From the NCBI GenBank assembly GCA_023846275.1, contig JAIUJO010000070.1, positions 2,283,501 to 2,347,500 of the forward strand: a stretch of DNA of 64,000 nt, read 5' to 3'. Source of the stretch: Vanilla planifolia. Its lineage: Eukaryota; Streptophyta; Magnoliopsida; Asparagales; Orchidaceae. This document shows, in pieces, positions 30,201-45,900 of the stretch. The notes below the pieces were generated by a model. That model searched no databases and was not told where the DNA came from. It worked only from the letters and a program-made list of their open reading frames with translations. Numbering within the stretch: position 1 is the stretch's first letter; the number at the start of each line of letters is the position of its first letter. The position numbers and the translations under genes were made by a program.

Positions 30201-33200
30201 AAATATTTTTAATGGAGTTGGCAAGTTTTACAAGGTATCTCGATTGAACAAATTACTTTGACTTGGTTATGATACATTTCTTCAAACTATGTTATTTCAA
30301 CTTTGTTATATATTTAATTAATGTTAAAAAATAATTTTTTATTATATAAATTATTTGATTTTGTAATCCATAGTAATTTAAAATTAGCTCCATTTAAAAC
30401 AAAACAACCATCATTACAATCATCTTAATAAGCTTTCTTTATTTAATGTTTATTTATATTTTAAATTATTTAATTTTCTAGTGCTTTGGAACACTTTATA
30501 CTTCATTTTAATTTGTACCTAATTTGATGATCGATAACAATCCCCTTTATACCTTAAAATGCAACCTTCGTATATAAATTATCATATTTCTTCAAATTGT
30601 TTTCTTTTATTTTGGCACATTATGATGAAATGTTAATTCTCCTCTAGCGTTATATTTACTTTGCTTTGATTTAATTATAATACAATATTTTAATTTATCT
30701 CATTTTTAATTTTAATATATTTCATTAATATCTTTATAATTATTAGTTATACTTATTTAATTTTACATTTTGTATTAATTCCAATTGAGGTCTCATCAAG
30801 ATCAAACAATTATTGTTGGACTCTTGCTGATTAGTTCTATTGAATGAAATATTCATCTTTTATATTTTTTAAATATTTTTATGCTTTTAGCATGCTTTAT
30901 AAGATATTTTGATTCATATATAATTTTATGGCTTTATTTGTTACACTCAATATCTTTAATATTTTTAATTATAAATTTCTCATATATTTTATCTCATTTT
31001 TTCAAATATTATATCTTTAATTTTAATATTATTGTAAAACTCTAATTCTCATCACATTTGATCTTAACAACATTTAGACTTGGTTAAATTACCATAAATT
31101 TATTGAATATCAAAATAATATTTTATTCTTCTTTATGTTTTTGTAAATTTTAATTTCATTGTAATTATAAAAAAGGTCATCTTGAAATGAAATAAACATC
31201 ATTGAACTTGTCTCAATGAGCTCTATCTAACTAAACATATGCTATTATATTTTTAGACAATCTATTTTATAGATTTTTGTCCATTTTATGTCATTTTGAG
31301 TGATATATTATTTAATGATTAAGGATGTTTCACTTGATCAACCTAGAGCCTTGGAATGCAACCTTCATATACAATTTACCTCATTTATTCAAAATTTTCA
31401 ATGTAATTTTTTAATATGTAAATTTAAAACCTCCTTTTTTGTGATGTTCACTTAGTTTTGATGTAGTTATGTTACGGTGCTCTAACTTATCTCATTTTAG
31501 ATTTGGAAAATATTTTCTTAATAATAAAATAATTTATTATTATTTTTGTCTTTTATCATAGCAATTCAAAGTAATTCCAAATGAGATTTGATTGAACCAA
31601 AACTTACATCATTAGTCTTGTCTCGAAGAACACAATCTAATTAAAAAAGTTTTTTATATTTTTATGTATTTTATTTTATATTATGTTTTAATGCTTTATG
31701 AGGTATTTTATTCAAATCTACTTTGATGATTGAAGATGTTACATTCACTTTCATTAGTATTTTGGAATGAAATCTTCAAATAAAACTTATCACATTTTTT
31801 TAAACTTTTCCTTGATTTGGTTATATTATTATTTTACTCTAATTCACCACTCATGTGATTATATATCTTTGAATTTGTTATATAATAGTGCCTCAATTTA
31901 TATCATTTTAATTTTAATGTATATTTACTAAATTTCCAAATAATAGTTTTTTTTTTAGTTTTTATACTTATTTTCTTTAGAAACAAATAACAATACTAAA
32001 TGAGGCCTTATCATGATGAAATTAATATCATTTGACTCATCTAGATTGGCTCTATCAATTTAAACATCAAATCTTAGGGCTTAGTTTTTAAGATTTTTGC
32101 ATGTTTTATGACATATTTTTATTCATATCTTATTTTATAATTGAGAATGTCACACTTAATCTCCATAGTGTCTTTGAATTAAACTTTCTTGCATAATTTA
32201 GGTCATTTATTAAAAAAAATTTCTTTGATTTGGATATATTACTATGAAACTCTAATTCTCCTCTCGTTTATCCTTATAATGTTTTTTGTTACATTACATT
32301 ATTTCAATTTATCTCTTTCTATCTTTAATATATTTTTTTATTATTAAAATAAAACTTTATTGGTGTTAATGTTTGTTTATTTTCATTATGTTTAGTAACT
32401 ATAATTGTGGTTAGATGAAGATGAATCCAACTCATTAATTATTTTTTTATCTTTTTTAAATATTTTATTTTAAACCATGTTCGCATGTTTAATTGCACGT
32501 TTCCTTTCATATTGGATTTGAGGATCGAGGATGTTACACTCAATGTCCTCAACATCTTGGAATGAAATTTTCTCATAACTTTATCTAATTTCTCAATATG
32601 TTTCACTTTTATTTTTTTTATTAGTATGCAAATCTAATTCTCACCTCGTTTGTCCATTATGTCGAATTAATTTTGTTATGTTATATTACTTTAATTTATC
32701 TAGTTTTAGTTTTATTATATATTTACTCAATGTTATGATGATTGTTTTTTATTTTTATTATTATTTTATTTGGTAATTTTAAATAACTCTAAACATCATG
32801 TGATCGAGATGAAATTAATATTTTGGACTCATCTTGAGGAGCTCTATCAAATCAAATATTTATGTTTTATATTTTTTAATATTTTATTTTCTATTTTTTG
32901 GTATTCTTTATTAGATATTTTAATTCATACATCATTTAACAATCCATTATGTCACACTTGAACTCCTAATATCTCAAAATATAAATATCTTAAACCATTT
33001 ATATAATTTCATCAAATTTTTTCTTCGATTGGACATATATTGTGAATCTCTAAATCTTCTATCCTTTGACCTAATGTTACAATACTTTTCTTGAATTCAT
33101 TTCATTTCAAATTTAGTATATACTTGACTTATATCAAAAGAATAATTTATTATTATTTATAGTTTTTTATTTTAGTAAATTTTCATAATTCCTAATGAGT

Positions 33201-33266
33201 TTTCAGAAAGATGAAGAAAATATCTTTAGACTCTTCCTAACGAGCTCTTTCTAATTAAATATTCAT

Positions 33267-33350
33267 TGTTATATTTTTAAATATTTTATTTTCAATGGTG
33301 TTGATATGTTATATTTTTAAATATTTTATTTTCAATGGTGTTGATATGTT
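33267..33350 (+). repeat. Recent 40-bp tandem duplication within a unit
   Basis: The 44 bases at 33,267-33,310 are identical to those at 33,307-33,350, giving two perfect copies at a 40-bp period in an otherwise diverged unit. Perfect identity amid old sequence marks a young event. Confidence 0.95.
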
Positions 33351-36300
33351 TTATGTAATATTTTAGCATATACTTGATTTGAAAATTGAGAATGTCACAG
33401 TTGATCTCCTTAATATCTTTGAATACAACTTTCTCATACAATTTATTTTTTAAAAAATTTTTTATTTTTCATTTTTTATATTATACTAAAACTATTATTG
33501 TCCTCTTATGATAACTTTACAGCTCTTTGATTTGGTTATATTATATTACGTCAATTTATCTTATTTTTTTTATTATATAGTTACTAAAAATACAATTAGG
33601 TTCTTATTAATTATTCTTATTTACATATTATAATCCTTAGTATATTCAAATTATGATTGATTAAGTTGAAACAAATTTATCTCATTTTTTCAAATTATTT
33701 TTTGTTATGTTACTTTAAATCTCTTATAGAATGAAGTTTACATTGCTTTGATTTAGTTGCTTTGCTTCAAAGTATCTCATTTTAGCTTCAATATATATCA
33801 ACAAAATGTTACGACAATAATTTTTATTATTTATGATTTTTTCTATGATTCTTAGTAGTTATTCCAGGCACACTCTAATAAATGAGAAGCAAATATCTTT
33901 GGAATCATCATGATGAGCTCCATCAAATTAAATAATCATTTTTATATTTTTTAAATATTTTACCTTTTAAGGTTTGGTAATTCTTTACAATGCATTTTTG
34001 TTCATAGCTAATTTGATGGTCAAATTCATTAGACTCAATCTCCTTATTATCTTGGAATGTAACCACTCCGCACATTTTATCTCACTTCTTAAAATTTCTC
34101 ACTTTTAGTTACCTATATTGCTATAAAACTCTAATTCTCATCTCTTATGAAATTTACATCATTTTCATTAAGATATATTACCTTACATCAAATTATCTAT
34201 TTTTAGATTAATTTTATATTTATTGAATTTAAAATTAATAATTTATTATTATTCATGTATAATTAAATTTGTTTTTCATAATATTTCCAAAACGAGGTCC
34301 GATTGATAAGAAACAAAGTTCATTTAACTCACCTCAAAGATCTCTATTTAAAGAATTTTTCATTTTTATGTTTTAAAATATTTTAGTTCCTTTGTTTTTT
34401 GCTAGATTTATGAAATATTTGGTTTTATATCTAATTTTATTATCAAGGTTATTACATTAGATATCCTTAATATCTTGGAATGCAACTTTCCTATTAAATT
34501 TATATAATTTTTTCAAACATTTTTCTTTAATTTTGTTATATTACTATGTTACTCTAACTTTTATGTCGTGTGACCTTTAGATCATTTTGAATTTGGTAAA
34601 TTATATTATTCAATTTACCTTATATTGACTTTGATATATTCTTACTTTTAATTAAAATAATAACTTTTTTTTATTTATTCTTATTTAAATTAGAACTTCA
34701 TAATAGTTGCAACCAAGCTATTATCGCACAAAACAAATTACATTGGAGTCATCTAAGTGAGTTGCATCCAATTAAAAATTGATTTTTATATTTTTGAATA
34801 TTTTATGGATATTTCAATCATAACAAACTTTATTATTAAGAATGTAACATTTTATCTACTCAATATATTGGAAAATAGCTTTATTATTCAATTTATCCAA
34901 TTATTTTAATTTTTTCACATTTATTTGGTTATATTTCTATGAAGCTCTAATTCTTCTCTTAAGTGACATTTACATGGTTTTGACTTGATTATATCACACT
35001 AAATATATTTATCTTAATTAAACTTTATCATTTATTTACTAAATAATTGAAAATTAATTTATTATTATTTATGCTTATTTAATTAGTAATTCATAAAAAT
35101 TTAAATTTAGGTCTTATTGAGTTGAAACAAACATTATTGGAATGATCTTAATAAGCTCTATCAAGATAAATATTTTTTTACATTTATAAATGTATTCTTT
35201 TATAAGGTCTTCACATTCTTTGCAAGACATTTCATGTTCAACCAAATTTAATGATTGAGGATGTTACACTTGATCTCTTTAGTGACTTGGAATGCAACTT
35301 TACTTAGCAATTTCTCATTTTCTCAAACTTTTGACTTCTGTTTGGTAATGTTAAACTATAACTAAAAAAATGCTTCTCATAAGACAATTACATTGCTTTA
35401 ATTTTTTTATATTAAATTACATAATTTTATTTCATTTTAGCTTTAAGCAATTCATAGTAATTATTAAAATATAATTTATTATTAAATATTATCATTTAAA
35501 TTTACATTTTGTATTTGTTTTGAATGTGTTTTAGTTGAAATAAAAAAAAATATTTTTGGACTTATCTCAAACTCCATAGTATCTTAGAAAACTTTTTCAT
35601 GATCAATTTATATGATTTTTTCTAATTTTTCTATAGTTATGTTATATTACTATGTAACTAAAAACTTTTATAGTGTGATACTTATGTCAGTATGATTTAG
35701 TTATATTAAATTTCTTTAATTTAACTGATTTCAATTTTATTTTAAATTTACTTAATATCAAAATGTTAATTTATTATTATTTATGTTTTTGTAATTTTTA
35801 AATTCATATTAATTCTAAATGTGGTCAGATCAAATGGAAAGATACGTCATTGTACTCATCTTGCATGTTTTATTTTATAAAATATTCATTTTTAAATTTT
35901 TAAATGTATTATTTTCTAGAGTCTTTTTAATGTGTTGAGATATTTTCATTCATACCAAATCATAATTGAGAATGTTGCACTCAATCTCATTAACATATTA
36001 AAATACAACTTTTCCTTGCAAATTATCTTATTTTCACAACTGTTTTTTTATTTTGCTGCATTGCTATTAAATTCTAATTCATTACTCATGTCAGTTTTGC
36101 ATCACTTTAATTTATTCAAATTACAAACTTTTAATTTTATCTCATATGAGTTTTAAGTAGTATTTAGTTATATTACTATTACTATTACATTTGTTTAATT
36201 TGGTAAATCATTGTAATTACAAATGTGGCTCAAATGAGAGGAAACAAATGTTGTTGGACTCATCCCAATGAGCTTTTCTAATTAAATATTCATTTTTTTT

Positions 36301-37273
36301 TATTTTAAATATTTTATATGTTGTAGTTTTCGCATGTTTTATGAGACTTTTTTATTTTTACTTAATTTGATAATTGAGTTTAAAAGACTTAACCTTTTTA
36401 TTATCTTGGAATGCAACTCCCTCATATAATCTATCTCATTTCTTCAAGTGTTATGCTTGGAAATGGTTATCTTGCTATGAAACTCTAAGTTTACTTTTTT
36501 GTGAACTTCACACTATTTTTATTTGGCTATATTACTATTTCAATTTTTATCACTTCATCTTTAATATATATTTACTTAATATTGAAATAATAATTTAATC
36601 TAATCTATGCTTACTTAAATTAGAATTTTTTGTTAATTCTGAATGAGGTCTAATCAAGGTGAAATAAATATTATTAGACTTATCTTGATAAGCACTGTCT
36701 AATTAAATAATAACTTTTATATTTTAATGCTCTTTATTTTCTAGAGTTTTAGCATACTTTATGGCACATTTTAATTCAAATTTTATTTGACAATCAAGCA
36801 TATTACACTCAATCTTTTTAAAATAGTGATATTCAATTTGTTATGCAATTTATATCATTTATGAAGATTTTTTACCTTGATTTAGTGATTTTCGTATGTA
36901 ACCCTAAGTGCCCTATCATGTGACACTTACATTGTTTTATTGGGTTATACTACATTGCTATATTTATCTTATTTTAACTTTAATATATATTACACTAATA
37001 TTAAGATAATAATTCGCATTTATTTATGTCTTTTTATTATAGTAATTTGTAGTAATTTAAAATGAGGTCTAATCAAGATGAAACAAATGACCTTATACTA
37101 ATCTTAATTATCTCCATCCAATTAAATATTTATTTCAATTTATTAGTGTCAATATTATTCTTTGTTTACATCATAAAAAAATAATTATTTATTAATATTT
37201 ATGCTTATCAAGTTTGTTATTTTGTAATCATTATGAATTAGCTCTGGTCGAGATGAAATAAGAATTATTGGGC

Positions 37274-37420
37274 TAGTCCTAACATGTTCTATTGAATTAA
37301 ATATTCATTTCATATTTTTAAAAGTTTTTTCTATAATTTTTGCCCTCATCTCGACAAGTTCTATTGAATTAAATATTCATTTAATATTTTTAAAAGTTTT
37401 ATTTCCTATAATTTGTGCTC
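37274..37420 (+). repeat. ~72-bp tandem duplication within a unit
   Basis: The segment with GTTCTATTGAATTAAATATT begins at 37,286 and again at 37,358, followed both times by a near-identical AT-rich stretch. The copies differ by a few bases, so this partial-unit duplication is older than the one at 33,267. Confidence 0.88.
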
Positions 37421-39504
37421 CCTTTATGAGACTTTTTTACTTGTTCTTGACTTGATAATTGATGATGTTGCATTTTATCTCTTTAGCATATTGGAAAGAG
37501 ATTTTACAAAATATTTTATCTTATTTCTTTAATTTTTTTATTTTGAATTAATTATATTACTATATTATTTTAAATCTACTATAGTATGACCTTTACATCA
37601 CTTTGATTTAGTTATGTTATATTTCGTCAAATTATCATTTTTCTTAAATATATACCTACTAAATAATATAATAATAATTTATTATTATTTTGGTTTATTT
37701 GCTTTGATATGTTATAATAAATTAAAGTTGGGTAGAGTAGAGACAAAATAAACATCATTGGACTACTCTCAATGAGCTCTACAATTTAAATATTTATTTC
37801 AATATTTTTAAATATTTTATTTTCTTAAGTTTTTGACATCTTTATGAGTGTCTTTTATTTAACTTGATTGAGTTTGTTATACTCGATCTCCTTATTATTT
37901 GAGAATACAACTTTCCCACTTAATGCATCTCATTTATTCAAATTTCCATCTTTGAATTTGTTATATTACTATAAAATCTAACTTTTTATATTGCATTACT
38001 TCAATTAATTTCATTTTAGATTTATTAGATATTAAAGTAATATGTTTTTATTATTTATGTTTTATTTCTATTTTATTGTAATTCTAACCAATGTCTAATT
38101 GAGATCAAACAAATATCTTTTTACTCAGATCTACGAGCTCTATTTAATTAATTATTTATTTTTATATTTTTTTTAAAAAAAAATTGATGTATAGCATGTT
38201 GCATGAGATATTTTGGTTTGTACCCAATTTCATAATGGAGAATGTTACACATGGTATCCTTTATATATTTGAATGAAAGTTTCATTTAATTATCTAATAT
38301 CTTGTAATGTGTTGCTTTGATTTTGTTATATCATAATGTTATGCTAAACCTACTACCATATGACCGTTATGTCACTTTGATTTGGCAATGTCACATCAAT
38401 TAACTTTATCTCATTAATTTCATTAATATATATTTACTTAAGATTAAAATGATACTTTATTATTAATTATTCTTATTTACAATGATAATCAATAGTAATT
38501 CAAATCGATGTCTAATCGAGACTAAACATATGTCTTTAGACTCGTTTCAATGATCTCCATCCAAATATGAGTTCATTTATATATTTCTAAAAATATATAT
38601 TTTCAAGCATTTTTGTGTAATTTATGACACATTTTTATTCATGCTAGATTTTATGATCCACGAAGTTACCTTTCATCTCCTTAGTTCTTTAAGAGTAACT
38701 TCCCTAAACTTTCTCATTTTTTTCAAAATTTTACTTTAATTTTTTTATATTACTACCAAACTCAAATTATGTTCTCATGTGATAATAACATCCTTTTGCT
38801 TTGGTTATATCATTCTAATTAAGTTTATCTCATTTAAGATTTCTTATATATTTACTTTTTAATGCAATGTTTTCTAATAATTAATGTTTTTCTAAACTAT
38901 TTTCCTTTTGTTTTGTTATGTTAATTTCAGTCTCTATATCACCTCTCAGGTGGCCTTACATAGTTTTGATTTGGTTATATAACAATGCTTAAATTGTTTC
39001 TCATTTTAGTTTCAACATATGCTTATAGATTATTAAGAAATTAATTTATTGTTAATTATTATTATTTTCGTTAATTTTGAATGAGGTCCAATCAATATGA
39101 AATAAAAATCTTTGGACACATCTCAATATGTTCTATCTAATTAAATATTTATTTTATCATTATAATTTTTAATTTTTTATTATTTTGTGATGCTTTATCA
39201 GACATTTTGATTCGTAACTTATTTGATAATTAACAATGCTACATTTGATCTACTCAGAATTAAGGAAAGACATTTTTATGAATAATTTTTATTATTATTT
39301 CAAATTGTTTTGCTTTAGTTTATTTATTTGATTGTGTAAATCCAACTAAGAAATAATGTGACTTTTATATCTCTCTAATTTTATTATATTATATTTCTTT
39401 AGTTTTTCTCATTTTTATCTTTATTATATATTTCATTAATATTAAAATAATAATTTTTTATTATTTTTACTTATTTATTTTAGTAACTCATAGCAATTTT
39501 AAAA

Positions 39505-39912
39505 GATGTCTGATCAAAATGAAACAAACTTAATTAGACTCTTCTTGACGAGCAATATTAAATTAAATATTCATTTTTAAATTTTACAATTTCTTTGAGT
39601 TTTGAAATATTTTATGAGATATTTTGATTATACTTGATTTGATGATCATGAATATTACACTCGATCTACTTAGAATCATGGAATACAACTTTCCCTGATG
39701 AATTAATTAATTTATTTGCTCAAATTGTTTTCATTGATTTATGTTTTATTGCTATGAAACTCTAATTCTCTACTTGTGTGATCTTTACATGACTCTGATT
39801 TATTTATACTATGAAGCTCCACTTTATCTTATTTATATTTTAATATATATTTAGTAAATAACATATTATTATTTGTTCTTATTTAATTTGTTAATTTATT
39901 GTAATTCTAAAT
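39505..39912 (+). repeat. Representative satellite unit (408 bp)
   Basis: One complete unit, given as a reference for the family. In order: GATGTCTGATCAAAATGAAA; a TTAGACTCTTCTTGACGAGC box; AAATTAAATATTCATTT; a TTTTATGAGATATTTTGATT box; TTGATGATCATGAATATTAC; ACTCGATCTACTTAGAATCA; then GGAATACAACTTTCC; then a GCTATGAAACTCTAATTCTC box between two weakly kept GATTTGGTTATATTAC-like boxes; then the AT-only segment. The next unit starts at 39,913 with GAGGTCAAATTAATATT. Confidence 0.85.
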
Positions 39913-42900
39913 GAGGTCAAATTAATATTAACAAATGTCATTAAACTCATCCTAGTGAGCTCTATCAAATTAAATATTTATTTTTATATTTGAAAATAAT
40001 TTTTTGGCTATGCATTTGGCCCATATTATTAGGCATTTTTATTTGTATCCATTGTGATGATCAAGTTTATTACACATGTTCTCTTTATTATCTTGTAGTG
40101 TCATTCTCTTATGTAACTTATTTTATTTCTTCCATCTTCTGGTCTTTATGTTTTTCTTTATTTTGTTATATTGCATCACTATAATTTTTCTTAGTTCATC
40201 ATTTTTATGTAATTACCATATGTTAAAATTGTAATTTATTTTTATTTATGCTTATGACATTTTTTCATATTATTTCAAAATGAGCTCCAATCAAGATAAA
40301 ATAAATCTCATTAAAAGCATCTTGATGACGGTCATCTAGTTAAATATTTTCATTTAAATTTTAAAATATTTTATTTTCTAGGTTAACATATTATATGAAA
40401 TATTTTGATTAATACTTAATTTCGTAATTAAGGATGTTATCCTTGATTGCCATAGAATTAAGGAAAGAAACTTTCCTGTCTAATTTATTAAAAAATTTAA
40501 CTATGATTTGGTTATTTTAATATGCAACTTTAAATCTCGTCTAATGTGGCATTTGCATCTCTTTGATATGGCTATATTTCGTTATTTCAAATTTTCTTAT
40601 TTTATCTTTAAAATATAGTTATTTAAGACTAAAATATATTTTTTCTTCATACTTTTTTACTATAGTGATTTGTTCTAATTCTAAAGAAGGTTTGATGTAG
40701 ACAAAACTAATGTCCTTATACTCACCTTGATGGCATCCATCCAATTAGATATTCATTTAATTAAATATAAATGTCTCATTTTCTATGGCTTTTGTAATCT
40801 TTATGTGATATTTCAATTTATCTTTGACTTGGTCAACAAGGATGTCATGATCAATCTCCTTAGTATCTTAGGATGTAACTTTCATATTTATTTTATATCA
40901 TTTTTTATTTTTTGAATTTATTTTATTATATTTCTATTTAACTCTAATTCTCCTTTTTTGTCATTTAAATATCTTTAATTTTGTTATATTTGTGTATTTC
41001 AATTTAACCCATTTTTTTCATAATATACATTTACAAAATATGAAAATAATAATTTCTTATTAGTTATACTTTTTAAATTTTTTCACTCATTGTAATTTCA
41101 TACATGGTATGATCGATAAAATACAAAGGTCTTTGGACTCATCAGAACTTGCTCTATCGAATTAGATAATATTTTTAAATTTCTAAAAGTTTTGTTTTCT
41201 CTTTTTTTTGCAAACTTTTCAAGACATTTTGATTTTTACTTTATTTAATAATAGAGGTTATTGTATTTTCTCTCCATAGTATTTTGGAAAGTAATTTTCC
41301 CAAATATTTTTCTCATTTGTTCAATTTTTTAAATTTGATTTGGTTATTTTGGTATGTTTCTCTAAATCTCATATAACAATAAATTATTAATGCTTTGACT
41401 TGGTTATATCATATTTCATTTAATTATCTCATCTCAAGATTAATATATATATATATATACACAATATTGTAATTGTAATTTATTATTATTTATGTTTATT
41501 TACTCACTAATTTATAGTAATATAAAAGTTTTTTCAAATGATGTGAGGAAAACATTGTTGTACTAGTCTCAATAAGCTTTATCAAATTAAATATTTAAGT
41601 TTATATTTTTTAAAAAAATGTTGCCCTTTTAGATTTTGGGTGCATTATGAGGTGTTTTAATTCACACTTAATTTGATAATTAAGTTTGTTATACTCTATC
41701 TCTTTATTATCTTAGAATGTATCTTTCCTAAATAATTAATCTCATTTTCTCAACTTTTTTACTTTAAATTAATAATATTAATATGAAACTTTATTCCTTC
41801 TCTCTTCTAACATTTGCATTGTTTTAATTTTGCTATATTTAATTGCTTCAAATTGTCTCATGATATGCTTATTTTATATTTACTAAACATTAAAATAGAA
41901 ATTTATTTATTTTTTATGCATATTTAAATTACTTTTTCATAATAATTGCAAAAAAGATTCAATCAAGATGAAACAATTATTGCTTAACTCACCTCAATGA
42001 TTTCTATCAAATTAATAATTCACTTTTATATTTTTTATTTTGGTTTTATTATATTACTTTATTTTAATATTTATCATTTCTTTTTTGATATATATTTACT
42101 TCAACTTAAAATAATATTTGTTATTATTTTTACTTCTTTAATATAATAATTCATAATAATTTTAAATGGGGTCTTATGGAGACAAGACAAACATCTTTGT
42201 ACTATTCACAAAATATTAATTATTATATTTTTAAAATATGTTACTTTTTAAGGTCATGCAATGATTCATAAGATATTTTAATTCATCCCCAATTTTATGA
42301 ACATGATTATTACCTTCATCTCCTTAGTATGTCGAACTACACCTTTCTCATACATCTTATCTCATTTTTTTACTTTCTATAATTTTGACACACTTTATGA
42401 GGAATTTTGATTTGTACCAAATTTGATTTTTAAGAATGCTACACTTGAACTTCTTAGTAATTTGAAATGCAACATTTCTGTAAAATTTGTCTTATTTATT
42501 TAAATATATTTTTTAATTTGATTATATTATTATGCAACTTTATATTCCTTCTTGTTTGTGCATTACATTGCTTTGAATTGATTATATTATATTACCTAAA
42601 TGTATCTCATTCTGCTTTAAAATATATTTAAAAATTATTGAAAAACAAATTTATCATTATTTAGGATTATTTGTTTTGGTAATTCATAGTAAGTCAAAAA
42701 AAATTTGATTGAGATGATACCAATATCGTCGGACACTTCCTGATGAGCTCTATCCGACTATAAATTCAATTTATATTTTAAAATATTTTGTATTCTAGGT
42801 TTTATGTGTATTTTACAAGTTTTTTCTTTCAAACTTTATTTGAATATTGAGGATGTCAAACTCAAACATCTTATCTTGGAATGTAACTTTTTGATAGACT

Positions 42901-45900
42901 TTCTCTAACTTCTTCAATTTACTCACTTTGATTGACTTTTATTGGTTATATTGGATCATTTTAACTTATTTCTTTTCTACATTAATATACACTATCCTAA
43001 AATTAGAATAATAATTTATTATTATTTGTGTTTAATTAAATTTAAATTCATATTAATTCTAAATGAGGATTGCTTGAGTTGAAACAAATATTTTTGGAGC
43101 CAACCAATCAAGTTCTATCCAATTGGATTTTTTTATATATTTTCAATATTTTATTTTCTATTATTTTAGTAAGCTTATTAGACTTTTCAATTTGTATCAT
43201 ATTTGAGAATTGAGGATATTGCATTTGATCCCCTTAGTACCTTGAAATTCAAGTTTTCTATACAATTTAACTCACATTTTTAAAATTTTCACTTTCATTT
43301 AGTTATATTTCTATGAAACTCTTACCCTCCTTATTTGTGACATTTACATCATTTTAATTTGGATATATTACATTGCTTTATTTTTCCTTATTTTAGCATT
43401 ATTATATATTTACTAGAAATTAAAATTGTAATTTATTATTATTTATACTTTTTTATTTGATAATTAGTAGTAATTCAAATTAATGTCTCATCAAGAAGGA
43501 AGAAATGTCATTAGGTTCATCTCAATGAGGTTTATTAAATTAAATATTTATTTTTAAATTTTCAAATATCTTTTTCTATGGTTTCACAATACTTTATGAG
43601 ATTTTAATTCTTGCTTAATTTGATGATTAAGAATGTTATGCTGGATTGCCTTACCATCTTGGAATGCAACATTTCCATAAATTTCATCTAATTTTTTCAA
43701 AAAATTTTCCATTATTTTGGTATATTATATTAATCAAATTTATCTTATTTTAAATTTAGGGTTTATTTACCTAATGCTGAAATAATATTTTATTTTTTTT
43801 TATGTTTATTTATTTTGATAGTTTATAATAATTTGGAAGAAGCTCCAATCTAGATGAAAAAACGTCATTTAACACCTCTCAACAAACTATATCCAACTAA
43901 ATATTTAATTTTATGTCTCATTATTTTATTTTAAATAATCTGACGATGCTTTATAAAATAGTTTGATCAATACAACATTTCACAATCCAGATGCTACACT
44001 CGATCTACTTAGTAATTTGGAATGAAATTATTTTTTAAATCTTATATCATTTATTTTAATATTTATCTTTGATTTTATTATATTACTAATTAACTTTAAA
44101 TCTTCTTTAGTGTGAGTATTACATCATTTTGATTTGGTTATAATATAGTATTTAAATATTTCACATTTCGGGTTCCATATATATTTACTAAATATTGAAA
44201 TAATATTTTAGTATTATTTATGCTTATTTAATATGGTAACTCAAAATAATTCTAAAAAAGGACTGATCGAGATGAAATTACTATTGTTGGACAATTCACG
44301 ATGAACTTTATCAACATAAAGATTTAATTTATATTTTTCAATATTTTATTTTCTATCATTTATGCATATTTTTTAAAATATTTTTATTTGTACCTAAGTT
44401 TATGATTGAGAATGACACACTTAATTATTTTTGTATTTGGAATGCAGCTTTTTAGTAAACTTTATCCCATTTCTTAAAACTTTTTACTTTCATATAATTA
44501 ATTATGTTGAAACTCTCATTCTCCTCTCATGTCACCTTGACATTTTCTTGATTTGGTTATATTACATATCTTTAATTTTTCTCTTTTCTGCTTTAATAAA
44601 TATTTTTTTAATATTAAAAATAATATTTTATTATTATTTATGTTTATTTAATTTTTTAATTTATAATAATTCATAATGAAATCTTATTATGATGAATAAA
44701 ATGTAATTAAACTTATTTTCAAGAGCTCTTTCAAATTAAATTTTTTATTTATATATTTTTAGATATTTTATTTTCAATTATTTTGACATGCTTTAAGTGA
44801 TAATTTGATTCACATCTTATTTAAAATTGAGATCATTGCAGTCAATCTACTTAGTATCTCATAATACAATTTTGTAGTATAATGTATCTTATTTCTTCAT
44901 TTTAATTCTTTATTCTGGATAACTTGTTTGATCTCTAATTCTCCTTGTATGAATGTTACATTATTTTGATTTTATTATATTATATTGTTTTGATTTTATC
45001 TCATTAGAATATTATTATATATTTGATTTTTTTACAATTAATAATTTATTATTATTTATGGTTATTTACTTTGTCTAGTTCAAAATAATTAAAAAAGAGG
45101 TCTCATGAAGAAGAAATTGATGTTCTTAGACTCATATCAATGAGCTCTATCTAATTAAATATTCATTTATATAATTCCAAATATTTAGAATCTTATTTGA
45201 TAGTTGATATTGTTATCCTTGATCACCTCAATATGTTTGAATTCAAATATTTTACTTTGATTTAGTTATATTACTAGGTAATTGTAAATCTCCTCTCGTA
45301 TTATGTTTATGTTATTTTAATTGTAGTTATACTTCATTTTTTTAATTAATTTCTTTTTAGCATTAATATCTATTTTCTTATTATTAAAATAATATCTTAT
45401 TATTACTTAAGCTTATTTGCTTTTTTAGTTCATAACAATTGCAAATGAGAGCTAATCAAAACAAAAAAAATCTCATTAGACTTGTTTTGACAATCTATAT
45501 TTAATTAAAGATTTATTTTTCAAAATTTTTTATGTAACTTTACAAGGAATTTTAATTTTTACTTAATTTAAAAAATGAGAATATAATACTTGGTCTATTT
45601 AATATTTCACAATGTAATATTTTGTATAATTTATCAAATTTCTTTAAATGTTTGACATTGATTTTGTCATATGACAATCGAACACTAAATGTTAAAATAA
45701 TATTTTTTTATTATTTGTGCTTATTTAATTTAATATTTCTAAGTAATTCCAAATATGTTCTAATTGAGACAAAACATATGTTATTAGACTTTTCTTAATG
45801 AACTTTATTTGATTAATTATTTATTTTATCTTTTAAATATTTTATTTTCAAGGAATTTTGCACCACTTTTTGTGTCCTTTTGATATCTAATTGAATTAAT

